From assembly GCA_000827265.1 (NCBI GenBank), contig KN834767.1, forward strand, positions 274,141 through 338,140: a stretch of 64,000 nt of DNA. The letters are read 5' to 3'. Below are positions 1 through 11,260 of the stretch, piece by piece. How positions within the stretch are numbered: position 1 is the stretch's first letter; each line of letters begins with the position of its first letter. The position numbers were made by a program, and so were the translations under genes. The notes below the pieces were generated by a model. That model saw only the letters and a list, made by a program, of their open reading frames with translations, was not told the DNA's origin and made no database searches. The DNA comes from Collybiopsis luxurians FD-317 M1. Taxonomy: Eukaryota; Basidiomycota; Agaricomycetes; Agaricales; Omphalotaceae.

Positions 1-1016
1 CCTTCCTGCCTTCCTTACATCCAACCCCGATCGCGGTTTCCTCTTTAAACATCTCAAATGCACTGCGACAGTCAATGATATCACTTCTCTATACCCAGTA
101 CTTCCTTACTTCACACAACTTCGCTCGTTAACATTATCCTGTGGTCTGGCTCCGCCTTTATTCCAGCACATGCGTTTTCAAAACTTTCCCATGCTGAAAA
201 AGCTAGTACTGACGGATATATCATCAATCGCAGCAGTTGTGCAGAGCTTCGGGTTGATACCCAGAGAGCACGAATGGGAAGAGCTGTCATTAACAGTGGT
301 CAAAAACTATATCGAAAACTCCGACGACCTCCCGCCTGAACCTATTTTTCTTCCCCCCATCCGAACTTTCAGGCTCTTCGACGCTCAAGGACGCTCTCCG
401 ATGAGCATATCTCTTCTGCTGGGCTACCTCCATCCGATGCTGACGAACCTACATCGTCTGATAGCGTCCACGTCTGGCTTTCATTCCGCTGATATTATCC
501 GGCTCATTGAAGATAATGTCTCTACACTCAAATCCCTCGACACCTCGCAAGTATACGACACAGACGGTATGTTCATAGCCAACTCCCCGTGGCTTATGTC
601 TTCTCAACTCGATGAGACTAGTTCTTCTTCCGCGGTTATTGAAGAATAACATCATGCACGATATAGTCCTTCGTCTACCAATCGTACCCACCGCGGTGGC
701 GAATTATCTTACAACCTTGGAAGAAATCTTCTCCGATCCACAATGCTTCGTTTCCATGCGTCAAATTTCCTTCGTCCTCAAATCTAATTATAGTTTGAAT
801 GAACTAGGAGACCATTGTGGTTTATGGGCTAGACTCTCCGAGTCCTTGAGCAGGTTTCCTAATCTTGATACAGTGACGATATTACTAGAACTATCGGAAA
901 TGATGGATTGGGACTGGTTTGAGTCGATGTCTATTAGTGCCAACGACCTGGATGTTTATCCTTCTTTCGAATCTTTAAGAAAGATGGGTCGACTGCAGGT
1001 AGCTGGAAAGACTTAG
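1..1016 (+). CDS. F-box-like protein, 5' truncated by window edge (tandem copy 1)
   Basis: The reading frame is open from base 2 and its start lies outside the window. Position 1 matches position 1976 of the neighbouring copy, so the F-box end is missing and only the LRR-like body remains. Exon 1 runs to 566, the intron is 567-621 (GTATGT...CTAG, 55 nt) and exon 2 is 622-1016; phase 1 is preserved. Base identity to the downstream gene is high throughout, including intron position and length, so this is a recent tandem duplication. By analogy with agaricomycete F-box proteins it would recruit a substrate to an SCF ubiquitin ligase; this is family inference and the substrate is unknown. Confidence 0.75.
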
Positions 1017-1730
1017 AAAAAAAGAAACACCAGAATACCCATTCGTAGCGGAGGGGTCATATTATAATTGTAAGCGGAAGATGGATGTATTTTTTATGCC
1101 ACTATGCGGGTCGTATTTTTTTGTTATGTACTTATTGGAATATGCAGTCCCGAAATTCCTTGAGAGCTTATGTCAAGATATGGCTGCAGTTCAGCTGTGG
1201 TCCGAAAATCGCCGAGCGCGAACGATGGGACGCGCGTAATGATTGCGATATGTCGATGGCGGCCGACGCTCCTCCCTATTCACTACAGGACAGTGTGCAG
1301 CCAATATGATACATGCTCCCCTCTGTTCTTTCTTCATGTTGTCATCCTTCTTTTTATGCCTATATTCGACGTCTGCCTGCATTCCCGTATCCAAAAGCAG
1401 AACACACCGCGACAGTAGCTACGACTACCTACACGGGACACAGATACGTCCTTACCACCTCAGACTGGAGCGATCCGTAACGTTCCCCGCCTTGGTACAT
1501 AGTCTTACATATACGCGGTATAACAGTTTTTTTTTGAAAAAAAAATGACGGCTGTGGCCTACGCGTCGGTGACGCCACGGTAAATTACTCGAAATCATGT
1601 GTTAGGAGAGATAAGATCAAAAGATGCCGCCTTTGACTTGCACCTGAACTTTCATCTTGACGGCTGGCCGCTGCGTATAGGAAACTTACAGGCGCACAGA
1701 TGTATTCAAAGGTGAAAGGAGCACTGCTTA
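1017..1730. other. Spacer between tandem F-box-like copies
   Basis: No convincing gene is visible. The stretch holds the 3' end of copy 1, a short T-run/A-run near 1528-1546 and the presumed promoter of copy 2. Small open frames here overlap one another in several frames and show no family features. Confidence 0.5.
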
Positions 1731-2973
1731 ATGCGATTGTCTTGTTCAACGAATCCTCTACAGCTCCAGGATGGTCTGATCAATTCTTTTTGGCTTCCAG
1801 ATGATATTATCGGCCTAGTTATGGAGTTCCTTTCTGCAAAGGACCTCAAACAATGCACGCTTGTTTCCAGGATATTCAGACATTATGCTCAACCGCTACT
1901 TTTTGACCTTGTCACGGTCGATGTTTCTTTGAGGGTTCTATCATTCAACTCTTTCACCATTCTACGTCGTCGCGACCTTCCTGCCTTCCTTACATCCAAC
2001 CCCGATCGCGGTTCCCTCTTTAAACATCTCAAATGCACTGCGGCTGTCAATGATATCACTTCCCTATACCCAGTACTTCCTTACTTCACACAACTTCGCT
2101 CGTTGACAGTAACCTCCGGTTTGGCTCCGCCTTTATTCCAGCATATGCGTTTTCAGAATTTCCCCATGCTGAAAAAGCTGGTTCTGACGGACATATCATC
2201 ATTAGAAGCAGTCGTACAATCCTTCGGGTCGATATCTAGAGAGCACGAATGGGAAGAGCTGTCATTATCACTGGCTAAAAATTATACCGAGAACTCCGAC
2301 GACCTCCCTGAACCTATTTCTCTTTCCCCCATTCGGACTTTCAGGCTCTACGACGCTCAATCACGCTCCCCGATGAACGTAACCTTTCTGCTGGGTTACC
2401 TCCGCCCTATGCTGACGAACCTACATCGTCTGATAGCCTCAACGTCCTTTCATTCCGCTGATATCATCCGGCTTATCGAAGAAAATGTCTCTACGCTCAA
2501 ATCCCTTGACACCTCGCAAGTATACGACGCAGACGGTACGTTCATAGCCAACTGCCTGTGTCTTACACCTTCTCATCCCGATGAGACTAGATCTGCTCCC
2601 ACGGTTATTGAAGGATAACATTATGCACGACATCGTCCTTCGTTTACCAGTCCTGCCCACTGCAGTAGCGAATTACCTTAGAGCCTTGGAAGCAATTTTC
2701 TCCGATCCGCAATGCTTCATTTTCATGCGTCAAATTTCCTTCGTCCTCAACTCCACTTATAGTTTGATCGAACTAGGAGACCATTGTGATTTATGGACTG
2801 GACTCTCAGAGTCCTTGAGCAGGTTTCCTAATTTGGACACAGTGACAGTATCACTGGAGGTATCGGAATGGGACTGGTTTGAGTCGATGTTCATTAGCGT
2901 CAATGACCTGGATGTTTATCCAGCTTTCGACTCTCTACGAAAGATGAACCGACTTGTGGTTGCCAAGAAGTGA
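1731..2973 (+). CDS. F-box-like protein (tandem copy 2, intact)
   Basis: The model has exon 1 at 1731-2535 and exon 2 at 2591-2973 with a 55-nt intron (GTACGT...CTAG), giving 395 aa. The N-terminus carries an F-box-like stretch beginning LPDDIIGLVMEFLSAKDL (about residues 23-40), followed by a leucine-rich body of the type that follows F-boxes in Agaricomycetes. In SCF complexes such proteins bind Skp1 through the F-box and a substrate through the repeats; here that is inference from the family. The start is the first ATG before the F-box. Without the intron the frame would stop at 2618, and the upstream paralogue has the same intron in the same place. Confidence 0.78.
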
Positions 2974-3242
2974 CGAGTGTCTAGGATACTAACAATTCGC
3001 GACGAAGGGCTTATATAGGAGTGAAGATATATTTTTTATACGATTCGTATCTACTTGTGTAATTATCTAAGTGCCATTTGTTGTATCATGAGGTGTCAAG
3101 CAAGAAATGATGACGAGAATCATAAGCATAAAGTATGTGCAATAATGATACGTGCATGCATGCAGAAGGCGAATGGGTATTGGGCAAAAGAAAAAATTTA
3201 AAGGCAAGGTAGCAAAAACCCAGCCCCAAGAAAAACAAGAAG

Positions 3243-5360
3243 TCAATCATCCGAAAACGCATCCGCGAACACTCTACTCGTGTCCTGTTTGTTCCTCTTC
3301 GTCTCAAGTGTTTTTAACTCCTTGCGAATAGCAGCATTTTCCCTGATCCAGAGCGCGTTCAGCTCTTCCCCCCTAACATCCTTCACCTGAGACTGAGCGT
3401 CACCTCCAATTCGTACCCCGAGTCCTCTTAGTACTTCATCCGCCCAAACCCCAGGCGCGAGACGTATCTCCTCCGATAATCCAAACCCAGGAGCACTGAA
3501 ACTTGAGCTCGAACTCCCGCTTTTGAAAGAGGAACTTCGTCCAAAACAGACTCGTTTTTTCCTTGGGGACGTCAAACTGAGAGAGGAGGAACTCAAGACG
3601 ATGAGTCCCGTGCCTTCCAGCATTCCGAGAAGATCAGCGAATTCGTTCCGAGATGCAGGGGTTGAGATGCTAACATCCCCTCCGCGTCGGAGGATATGAG
3701 AATAGAAGGCATAGAGATGGGCACCGACTACAGTGGCGGAGGAAGATGATTCGAATGGGTTTTTGAGACCATTGCTGTTATTATTGTTGGAGGGGGATGA
3801 GTTTCGCGAAGACGAAGCGTCTACGCTCAACCCAGCTTCCACTCTCTTAGCTGCTATGAGAACGGCCAGTAGAACGAGACGGGCCTGAAGACCGAGTGCA
3901 GCCGTTTTCGAGATGATTGCGCTGTTCGATGTCGTAGACGGGAGTGCGCTGGATGGAGAAGACGTGGATGCCGACGCAGATGTTTGATTGGACTTCGAAG
4001 ACACGATTGTTTTTAGGGCTTCCAAGATATGTCCGGTAGTGACTGAACCTATTGATCCTGCTTCGGCGAAGAAGCTGTCATCATCTACCGTAGCAGTACT
4101 CGATGCCGAAGCAGAGGCTACCGCAAGGTCAATCGCAGCCCGCAACACCTCGAATAGGGTTCTTACATCGCCCGTTAACGTCGCGATTTTCTTCGTCAGA
4201 AGAATCAGCGTGGACAAGGGAAGGAGCTTCTTCATGGTCGCGTCGGGTGCGGTCTGGGAACCGCCTGGTGCGGAGGGAGTAAGCAAGGCCAGACGCGATT
4301 GAAGAATCTGAAGTAGCTGGGCGGAAGTGTAGGGTGAGAAATGGAGTGTACGAATGTCTATGAGAGACGATGCAGGAGACGAAGTGAGAGTATGGGTATT
4401 GGCAATTCCAATGACACAGAGCCGGTCAGATTTGGCTAGGTTCAAGAGAGAAGAGATTGACTGAGGGTTGGAAGCGATGTGATCCATTTCGTCGAGCACA
4501 AGGATGCTGTCAACGCCTCATCTCAGTCATGGAGTAAGAAAAGCGAAATAAAAACACGAACCATCGGCCAGTCGTTTCACTCAACATGGATTCGACCATC
4601 TCGCGACCTTTACCCTTGCCGGTCCCAGCTTTCCGTTTCTTGAGTAAAAGGCCATCAAACTCATCGACGAGCCGATCCCAGAGCGCGTCGAGATTGTTCA
4701 GAGCCATGCAATTGAGATTGACAATTTTGGTTTTATCGAGCTGATCAGTAAGAGACGCGAGAATAGAGTGAATCAGCGCGGTCTTGCCGCACCCGGGAGA
4801 ACCCGATATGTAGAGACTTTGAAAAGAGTCGGAGTCTGACTGGTTTATGAAAGATTCGAGAAAAGTCGTGATAATTTCGCGTTCATTCTCACGGCTGGGC
4901 AGAGAGACTGTGCTGTTGCAATTGGAACGAAACAAAGCGCGGACTCGAGCATGGAAAGGCAACAAATTTAGCGGTGTAGGAGGGGGAGTAGCAATTACAA
5001 GATTGGAGAAAGAAGTGGAAAATGAAGCGGTTCTTTTCAAAACTTAAGAACTATCAGTAGATGTTCATTTCACGAATGTCTGTAACGCGTACCTCTGGCA
5101 CGAGGCGGCGTAACGATTGATTCTGAAGTGGTACTTCGACGAAGCGCTCTGGCAGCTCTTGCACTCATCGGGGGAGAGGCATGAGTGCCATTGACCGGAG
5201 TGAATTTGAGGGGAGGAATATTTTCTTTGTTGCTGTCGCCATCGAGCACTGTGGGAGTGACTTTGGGGCGTTTTTGGTTTGGTGTAGCCTCAGGGGTCCG
5301 GAGCTGATCAGAGGCAGAGTCCGTTTCACGAGAACGTTTGCCCAACGTTGTGGAAGGCAT
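3243..5360 (-). CDS. CDC6: Cdc6/Cdc18 DNA replication licensing ATPase
   Basis: Exons are 5360-5093, 5042-4562 and 4506-3243, with introns of 50 and 55 nt; the protein is 670 aa. It belongs to the Orc1/Cdc6 AAA+ family, which loads MCM helicase onto origins with ORC and Cdt1 in the nucleus. The N-terminal 90 residues are disordered, with several S/T-P sites (TPEA, TPNQKRPK, VTPT, FTPV, TPPR) and a KEN box at residues 45-47 (SNKENIPP), suggesting CDK control and APC/C turnover. Walker A is GSPGCGKT (about residue 170) after the Cdc6/Orc1-like PSRENE segment; Walker B is LDEMDH (about 252). The C-terminal third fits the Cdc6 winged-helix region, expanded by Ser-rich low complexity. There is no BAH domain, which argues against Orc1. 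Upstream MCB elements support G1/S transcription. Confidence 0.88.
5085..5090. promoter_or_regulatory. MluI cell-cycle box in CDC6 intron 1
   Basis: ACGCGT lies inside the first intron of CDC6. A second identical hexamer is in the promoter at 5452-5457. MBF binds this motif at G1/S genes in yeasts; function here is inferred. Confidence 0.35.
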
Positions 5361-5451
5361 CGGTGAAGATGATGGTGGAACAGAGTCAAGAGCAAGGTGG
5401 GTAAATGCCGGTCCGCAATTTTAAAATACGCGCGTGGATGAGTCACTGTTT

Positions 5452-5472
5452 ACGCGTTTCCAGTGTCACGTG
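5452..5472. promoter_or_regulatory. MCB element and E-box in CDC6 divergent promoter
   Basis: ACGCGT at 5452-5457 sits about 90 bp upstream of the CDC6 ATG, followed by CACGTG at 5467-5472; CG-rich variants (ACGCGCG, AACGCGC) lie on either side. MCB sites control cdc18/CDC6 in yeasts through MBF, so a G1/S role is plausible. The same region is the 5' flank of the plus-strand gene that follows. Confidence 0.45.
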
Positions 5473-5618
5473 ATCGAAACGCGCTTCGTTTCTCAGTGTC
5501 AGCAGCTGTCAACCTATCTGACTTTGACATGCTCGACTCTATCTGGTTTCTTTGTTCCCTTTGTTCCATCATCTACACGGCTCTTCACTTGCTAAACAAG
5601 GTTCACAGATCCAAGGTG

Positions 5619-7404
5619 ATGGTTGAAGCTCCTCCACAGGCCAATGAAGAATCTTCAAGAAATTCGGGGCTTCTGTATGTGCTACTTATTCAAATTTAGT
5701 CTCAGGCTAATCCAAGCCTACTCAAAAGGCCTTTACCCACTCAAAATCTGATTCTTCGGAACCTTTCGCCTCTTGATCGTCATCGATACAGCTTGGCTTC
5801 CAGACAGGCTCATTTCGCCGTAGCTTCGTTCAATCGACAGGCTTATCGCATTGAACACATTCTTTCACCTTATTTCAGTGAACAAGAAATCGACCTCTTC
5901 CGTCTCATCCAGCTTAAAACAGGCACTCTCATTTCGGGCTCAACTGCGTTGCAGTTTTTTGATTTATCCGTCTATGAGGATTCAGATCTCGACTTGTATA
6001 TTCTTAGAGACTGGGACAAAGTCATGCAACTAGCTGGGTTTCTGATCAGTGTCTCTTACGAATACAAGCCCAGGCCAGAGCAAGCCAGATCATTACAGCA
6101 AGCATTTGAAGCCGGCAGCTCGAATGTCCCCGTACCTCATCTGGACCCGGAGTACTCTTCGAGAGACATTTGGGATGTGTATAGTTTTGTTAAAGCTTCA
6201 AATGGGAAGAAGATACAGATCATCACCTGCAAAAGAAACATTATGGAGGTCATTCTTGGATTTCACTCTAGTGCGTTCGACGTCTTTCTCCATCGCCTTT
6301 CGAAATTGAGTCCTCTTTAGCGTGTGTTATGAATGTTATCAGTTATACACACGCCTACTCCCTTTATCCCTATGCTACTTTTCTCGATCGTCGAACCGTC
6401 GTCATATCACCAGTCAAATCCAATAGACTTCGAGCGTTCGCCAAATATGCCGAACGTGGCTGGCGTACCGCCTTTATTCCTTCCAAAAACGATGCTATGC
6501 GCTCTCGGTCAGAGTTCCGCGATACTGCCCGATGCGTAGGTGACTCAAGTTGTTGGATCATTGCCCTTGCTCCTGTACAACATACGCTCTCTTTGGGGAA
6601 TTCGGGAAATGTTTCTCCATCTGTGGATCCTGTTCGCGCCAATTCGTGGTATACGATCCTTACTGAAGCTGGTCAAACACAAATTGGATTTCAAGTCTTG
6701 ACTACATCACCGGATGAGCGTAACCGAAATATGGTGCATTCGTTCACATTCCCCTCGATTCCTTACAAGCTGAGGAACGATTATTCTACTCTTCTCCTTG
6801 GAGAAAGTCCGGAACGCTTCACTGGCCAACGGTGAATTCCTTTTACTTCGAATGCTCGCTTATCTGACTTCTTGAAACGTTGTAGCTCGACCGACGGTAT
6901 CGTTAGACTTATTCACGCGGAGTTCGACGCCGAGCCTGACGCTATCGCTGAATATGCCCGGAAACTCGTCTTTGAAGCTCTTGTCTCGATGCCTGTGTTC
7001 CTGAACTTGGAAGGAAAGCGTCTGAGTCCGACCCTCTACAGTTCTGTCATGCTCGTTCGACAACTCCAGGTCACTTTCACGATGTTCCGCCAAGACCCGC
7101 ATGTGAGTTATCCTTCCCTAACTCTCTCCCATTCCGCCTCGCGACTCACGTTCGACTCGTCTAGTGCTCAATAACCTTCCGAATCGATTCGAGTGGTCAA
7201 ATCTGGTCTTTTGTCGTTATCACTCTTCCGCCAAATCACCCACGGCATCTGATTACCGCTTTACGCAACTCGATTGATAATTTCACGTTAAAACACCTTA
7301 TGCAGCATCGAGTGTGGATAACGTTTTTTAATGGGACCCATGAGCTTGATTTGTGGCACTCGAGAGCGCGAGATAGTTCGGCGAATTATAGGGGGGGATC
7401 TTAA
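5619..7404 (+). CDS. Agaricomycete nucleotidyltransferase-fold-like protein with F-box-like N-terminus
   Basis: Modelled exons are 5619-5674, 5717-6270, 6321-6831, 6886-7102 and 7165-7404 (525 aa). The last three introns are well supported (GTGCGT, GTGAAT and GTGAGT donors, phases kept). The first (42 nt) and the start are uncertain; in-frame ATGs also exist at 5529. After an F-box-like LSPLDRHRYSLASR stretch comes SGSTALQFFDLSVYEDSDLD, whose GS...SDLD spacing resembles the catalytic loop of nucleotidyltransferases. The conserved segment CVMNVISYTHAYSLYP appears only when the 6271-6320 intron is removed. I recall this as a large agaricomycete family of unknown function. No substrate or reaction can be assigned. 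Confidence 0.7.
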
Positions 7405-8422
7405 GTTGAGCAAAAAAAAAATTGTATGCTCGATATCTATGTAGGATTATAGGAAGGTGGGAGGGGGGCGGTCAACGGTTTGGCTGGGTTACGAAGATTC
7501 TTGGGCGTAAATGTAGATGCATGGTTTGACCTGGCAAGTCCGAAGTTTGTATCTGGCGGTTACAAAACTCAACTGTAGTAAAATGTAAGCGAGAAGTTAC
7601 TTGTACATTATTTTAGTCGGTATGGCTTTGGGTACATGTTCCGTATTTCTTGTATAACGGCCTACCGTAGGCTTTATGCGGTACGTCTCCAAACACCATC
7701 TATGTCGCAGTAGACTCTCAATGTTGCCGCACCCCTGCCAAATTATCAATCTGAAAGAAATGGCAGAAAGTCTGCGGGGGAAGCGTGCAAGCCTTCTCTC
7801 AGCAAGGTTGAAACGGCCAAATGAAAGATAATTAGTATGATTGCTTATGACAGTTGGAGCCCCACTGAGACGGAGTGTGAGTGATTATGCCATATTGCTG
7901 AGGCTTTCAGTTGTCGCAGTTGCCCATGAGTTCCTCATTTTGTCCCCATTCATTCCGGACTTTGTCAAACCCCTTTCGATCTCTCACGAAGGTTTTCAGA
8001 TGCAAAGCAGACCAAAAAAGAGGAAGGCGAATCAACCTGCCAGGCTTTCGTAGCAGCCTGAGTGTACGCACAAAGCTTAGAGATTACAGTTTCGCAAGCC
8101 TAATGTTGGAAAGACGTCGGAAGGTCGCGCTAGAACGTGTATTGGTATGTAGGCATTTCGTCAGTAACTGAGATCATATCGAGTTCAGTAGGGCACATAT
8201 ATGCCTTCGCTCTACCCAGTCCCGTTCCGTTCAGAATAAGTCTATTCACGAGTGACGCGGAATAACTGGAACTTACGCTCGCGTCTTTGTTTTCTCACCT
8301 CTGTGATAGGCCCCGCCAGGCCCATTCAGTGATGAATCGCATCCGCAGTTCTCATTCCGAGGATTTCTTTCCTCGCAATCCCATTGTACACCGTTCCTAA
8401 GGCACTAACCTATCCTTAGCGC
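7405..8422. other. Gene-poor spacer after nucleotidyltransferase-like gene
   Basis: The start is 3' untranslated sequence of the preceding gene with an A-run near 7410-7420. Short open frames around 7841-8171 overlap each other in two frames and show no recognisable motif. I see no gene. Confidence 0.45.
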
Positions 8423-10325
8423 CGTCCTTCGACGGCAATCCCCGACTCTCGCGGGAGATCCATAAAATTAGAGGTTCGCTCGTTTACTATAGTTGATACA
8501 ATGTTCGTAGCTACACAAGCCATCGAGTGTCCATCTGTACATGTTATCATCGTTCGTGGGGCAATCATATCGATCGGGAAAGGTTAATTTGGCAGTAGAG
8601 TCGTCATCAAGGGATCTCCAAGCTGCTGGACATGAATCTAGCGAATGATAATTTTTATTGTTGATGGTGGATATCTCTGTATCTGGGGGATTAATACTCA
8701 TTAAGGACCACTGCGTTGGTCAGCAGCACCTTGCTTGATAAGATAGTGATTTTGAGTGGATTGGCCAAAAGGCAAGCTGGAAGAGTCAGCATGTTATTTG
8801 TATCGGCATTGTGTAATGTACAAATTTAGATTGGTCAATTAGCAGCGAAGATGTAGATTGTTTTCAGATTGCTTAGTTGAGAGAGAGGATATTTACAGAG
8901 TTGTATCAGCATAGTAGGTAGCAGTGAATAGTAGGTAGTAGTGCTAAGAATTAGAATGCAAATGTTGTTCGGTTATATAATTAGCTTTTGTCTCACCATG
9001 TTGTATATAAATACTCATCGTACATATTCCATGTAAAATGTTCAATATCATGCAACACAAACAATGAAAATGGCATTGGCTAGTTATCATTAGTAATCAA
9101 TACATATCCCATCAATCCAAAGTTATGTTTCCAGGTTGAAAGACCTTGCAAGCAAGGTGATGGAAGGAAGTAGATCCACACTATCGCAAGAGATGCATTG
9201 TCACTGGATAATTTGTTTATAATAGGGAAGGCGAATTGAGGTAGGTGTCATGAAGCAGCAAGTCGTGGTGCTAGAAAATCCTATGATGAAGGGCACTATG
9301 GATTCGGAACAAGATCCATAGATTTTTATGTGTTGTTTCTATGGATGGATTAGAGTGAGGATCATCTTGAGAAAAGTTTGGCCAACCGCTTTCCATTCTA
9401 AGTAGTATCTGCCGCAGTAGTCTTCCACTAATTCCGGAGTTTGGGTTGAGATAAGTTGCCAATGAGAGGATAGTCTGAATTGATACCACCTCTGTGAGTA
9501 ATTCTTGGGAGAGATTATTATTAGAAGAACCATTATGAGAAGGAGCCAAGTATGGCAAGATTCTTTTTTCTTTATACAAAATTCCTGGTCCATGACGAAC
9601 CTTTGCCAGATCATTCTCAGAAGCATTTTTAAAAATATCTTCTATATGAGATATAAATGAGTGGGCATTGAAAATATGAGATGTATGTTGCATTGGATCT
9701 GCATACTGATATGATGATACTACCAATGTTGTAACTGCTGAACCAAATTCATTTCCAAACTCCAAAGATGCAGATCGATAATCACTAGGTACTGTACATT
9801 CCACATGAACAGATTTAGCAAACAAACGTTCACTAAATTCAACCACACGATGATGCAGAGCTTTAACGGCTTCTGATTTATTCATCTGACTATTTTGTCT
9901 TTGAAGACTTGATATTGGAAGCTCAAACAATTTCTTTTCAAGAGAACCTACGAAATGCAGTGAAAGTCACGACGGAGGAGATCCACACAAAGTATCGAAA
10001 ATTTCACCAAGCGAATCCATTTTATTTGATCAAAATATTTTGTTTGTTTGATATAATATCACGTATGCGTATAAAGTTACACCTTCGGATATGAACCGTT
10101 GGTAAAGGTCTAACGCTGCTCGCTGCTCGACGTGGAAGCAAAAGACAAGCAAACTAAGATCCGAATGAATAATATAAAGTACCCGAATCACGAGCATGTA
10201 CTAAACACAAGAATGTGGAGTGGGAATGAAACTTCCTTTAAGCGTAATTTTTTGAATTTTCAGTCCGATCACAGCTTACAAGACCCTCCTCTCTTCGAGA
10301 GTCGGGGACCTCATGTCGAACGGTC
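8423..10325. mobile_element. Possible AT-rich transposon relic bounded by inverted repeats
   Basis: TCCCCGACTCTCG at 8439-8451 is repeated in perfect inverted orientation at 10296-10308, and the outward flanks also match imperfectly (TTCGAC at 8428-8433 against GTCGAA at 10315-10320). The 1.9 kb between them is clearly more AT-rich than the neighbourhood and carries one long open frame. No target-site duplication is obvious and no transposase motif is visible, so class and activity are unknown. Confidence 0.35.
9271..10020 (-). pseudogene. Unrecognised AT-rich ORF with in-frame stop, inside the inverted-repeat segment
   Basis: A 219-codon open frame (9930-9271) continues upstream in the same frame to an ATG at 10020, broken only by one TGA near 9967. 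I do not recognise the product: no transposase, helicase or F-box motif is visible. It is rich in Ser, Asn and His and has no membrane segment. A tiny intron spanning the TGA would be about 25 nt, too short. Its place between inverted repeats suggests a mobile-element gene or passenger. It could instead be a decayed host gene. Confidence 0.3.
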
Positions 10326-11011
10326 TAGCTTAGAGATCTGCATTGTTGTATACAGTTAGTTTAGTTACCGGCGTACTATGGTCGTTAGCATTGTTGGACC
10401 TAAGGCCTCAAATCGGCGCTACCTCAGCCACCGTCAAATCTTCAGTGCTTTCTGCCATCTCAGGAAATGGCCAGCCTAGTGGAAGACCCTTGGGCTGCGG
10501 TCAGTGTAGACCTGGTCAAGCTCCAGTATTGTGTGCCAGGTTCTCCGTATGCCCACCACTCAATGCGGACCTCAAGTTGCGACTGGCCTCCAACAGCAAA
10601 CGAACTACACTCGCGTTTATTCTTTCCTTCCGACCTGCACTGTCGTTGCTCGTTTGGTAACACCAGTGAAACCCCTCTTCAAAAATGAGGGTGAAGCGGC
10701 TGCTATGGACTCTGTGCGTGGTAAGCGACTTGACTCGGACATGAGATGAATCTCATAGCGTAGGCCGCACTTCTCTGCCTATCCCAAAAATATTCCCATA
10801 TTGCTCAGAACCCAGGAATCCAGTCGGCCCTGAATGGACCATTATGGAGTATATGTCAGGTGTGAAAATACACCCAATGCCACAGCTATTGTTCACAATC
10901 TTTGGTGCTACCAAACAAACGATTGTGAACAATTCTTTGGTAACTACCGGTGACCGCCCTAACATGTGGGAACTGTCTGCGACATTGCCAACAAACAGCT
11001 CTATCGGGGGG
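10326..11011. other. Gene-poor stretch before the telomere-like tract
   Basis: Overlapping short frames at 10340-10750 occur on both strands with no family features. I see no gene. The right part contains the inverted repeat listed at 10891-10930. Confidence 0.4.
10891..10930. repeat. Perfect 10-bp inverted repeat with nested palindrome
   Basis: GTTCACAATC (10891-10900) and GATTGTGAAC (10921-10930) are perfect inverted arms. The 20-base loop itself contains TTTGGTGCTACCAAA, a near-palindrome. Related sequence recurs at 11195-11259 beyond the telomere-like tract. Confidence 0.6.
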
Positions 11012-11160
11012 TCAGGTAGGTGGTTAGGTGGTTAGATGGTTAGGGTTAGGGGTTAGGCTCGCGCCGAAGGCGCGCTGGGGTAGGGGTTAGGCGCACCCGC
11101 AGGGTGCTCGCGCGAAGTGCGAAAGGTTAGGGGTTAGGGTTAGGTTAGGGTTTAGGGTAG
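11012..11160 (+). repeat. Interstitial telomere-like TTAGGG tract with hairpins
   Basis: About 150 bp of degenerate TTAGGG repeats (GGTTAGG, GGGGTTAGG, GGGTTAGGG, GGGTTTAGGG) read on the plus strand. TTAGGG is the usual filamentous-fungal telomere repeat. The tract is interrupted by GC-rich hairpins: GCGCC-GAA-GGCGC (11061-11073), GCACCC-GCA-GGGTGC (11093-11107) and TCGC...GCGA close after it. Genes continue on both sides, so this is internal, not a chromosome end. Confidence 0.75.
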
Positions 11161-11194
11161 TTACATCTGATCTTATCTATTTTAGGGTGGCCTC

Positions 11195-11259
11195 GACTGG
11201 TGCGACCAAAGGATTGTGCACAAACATTCATTTGGTAGCACCAGTCAAATTGTGCACAA
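11195..11259. repeat. 16-bp inverted repeat plus twin TTGTGCACAA palindromes
   Basis: GACTGGTGCGACCAAA (11195-11210) pairs with TTTGGTAGCACCAGTC (11231-11246) at 15 of 16 positions. The palindrome TTGTGCACAA occurs in the loop (11214-11223) and again at 11250-11259. The arrangement resembles the inverted repeat at 10891-10955, so both flanks of the telomere-like tract carry diverged copies of one element. Confidence 0.55.
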
Positions 11260-11260
11260 T

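Noticed and set aside
8400..8500. Possible tRNA-like or rRNA fragment at the left inverted repeat
   Set aside because: No cloverleaf or B-box motif could be formed.
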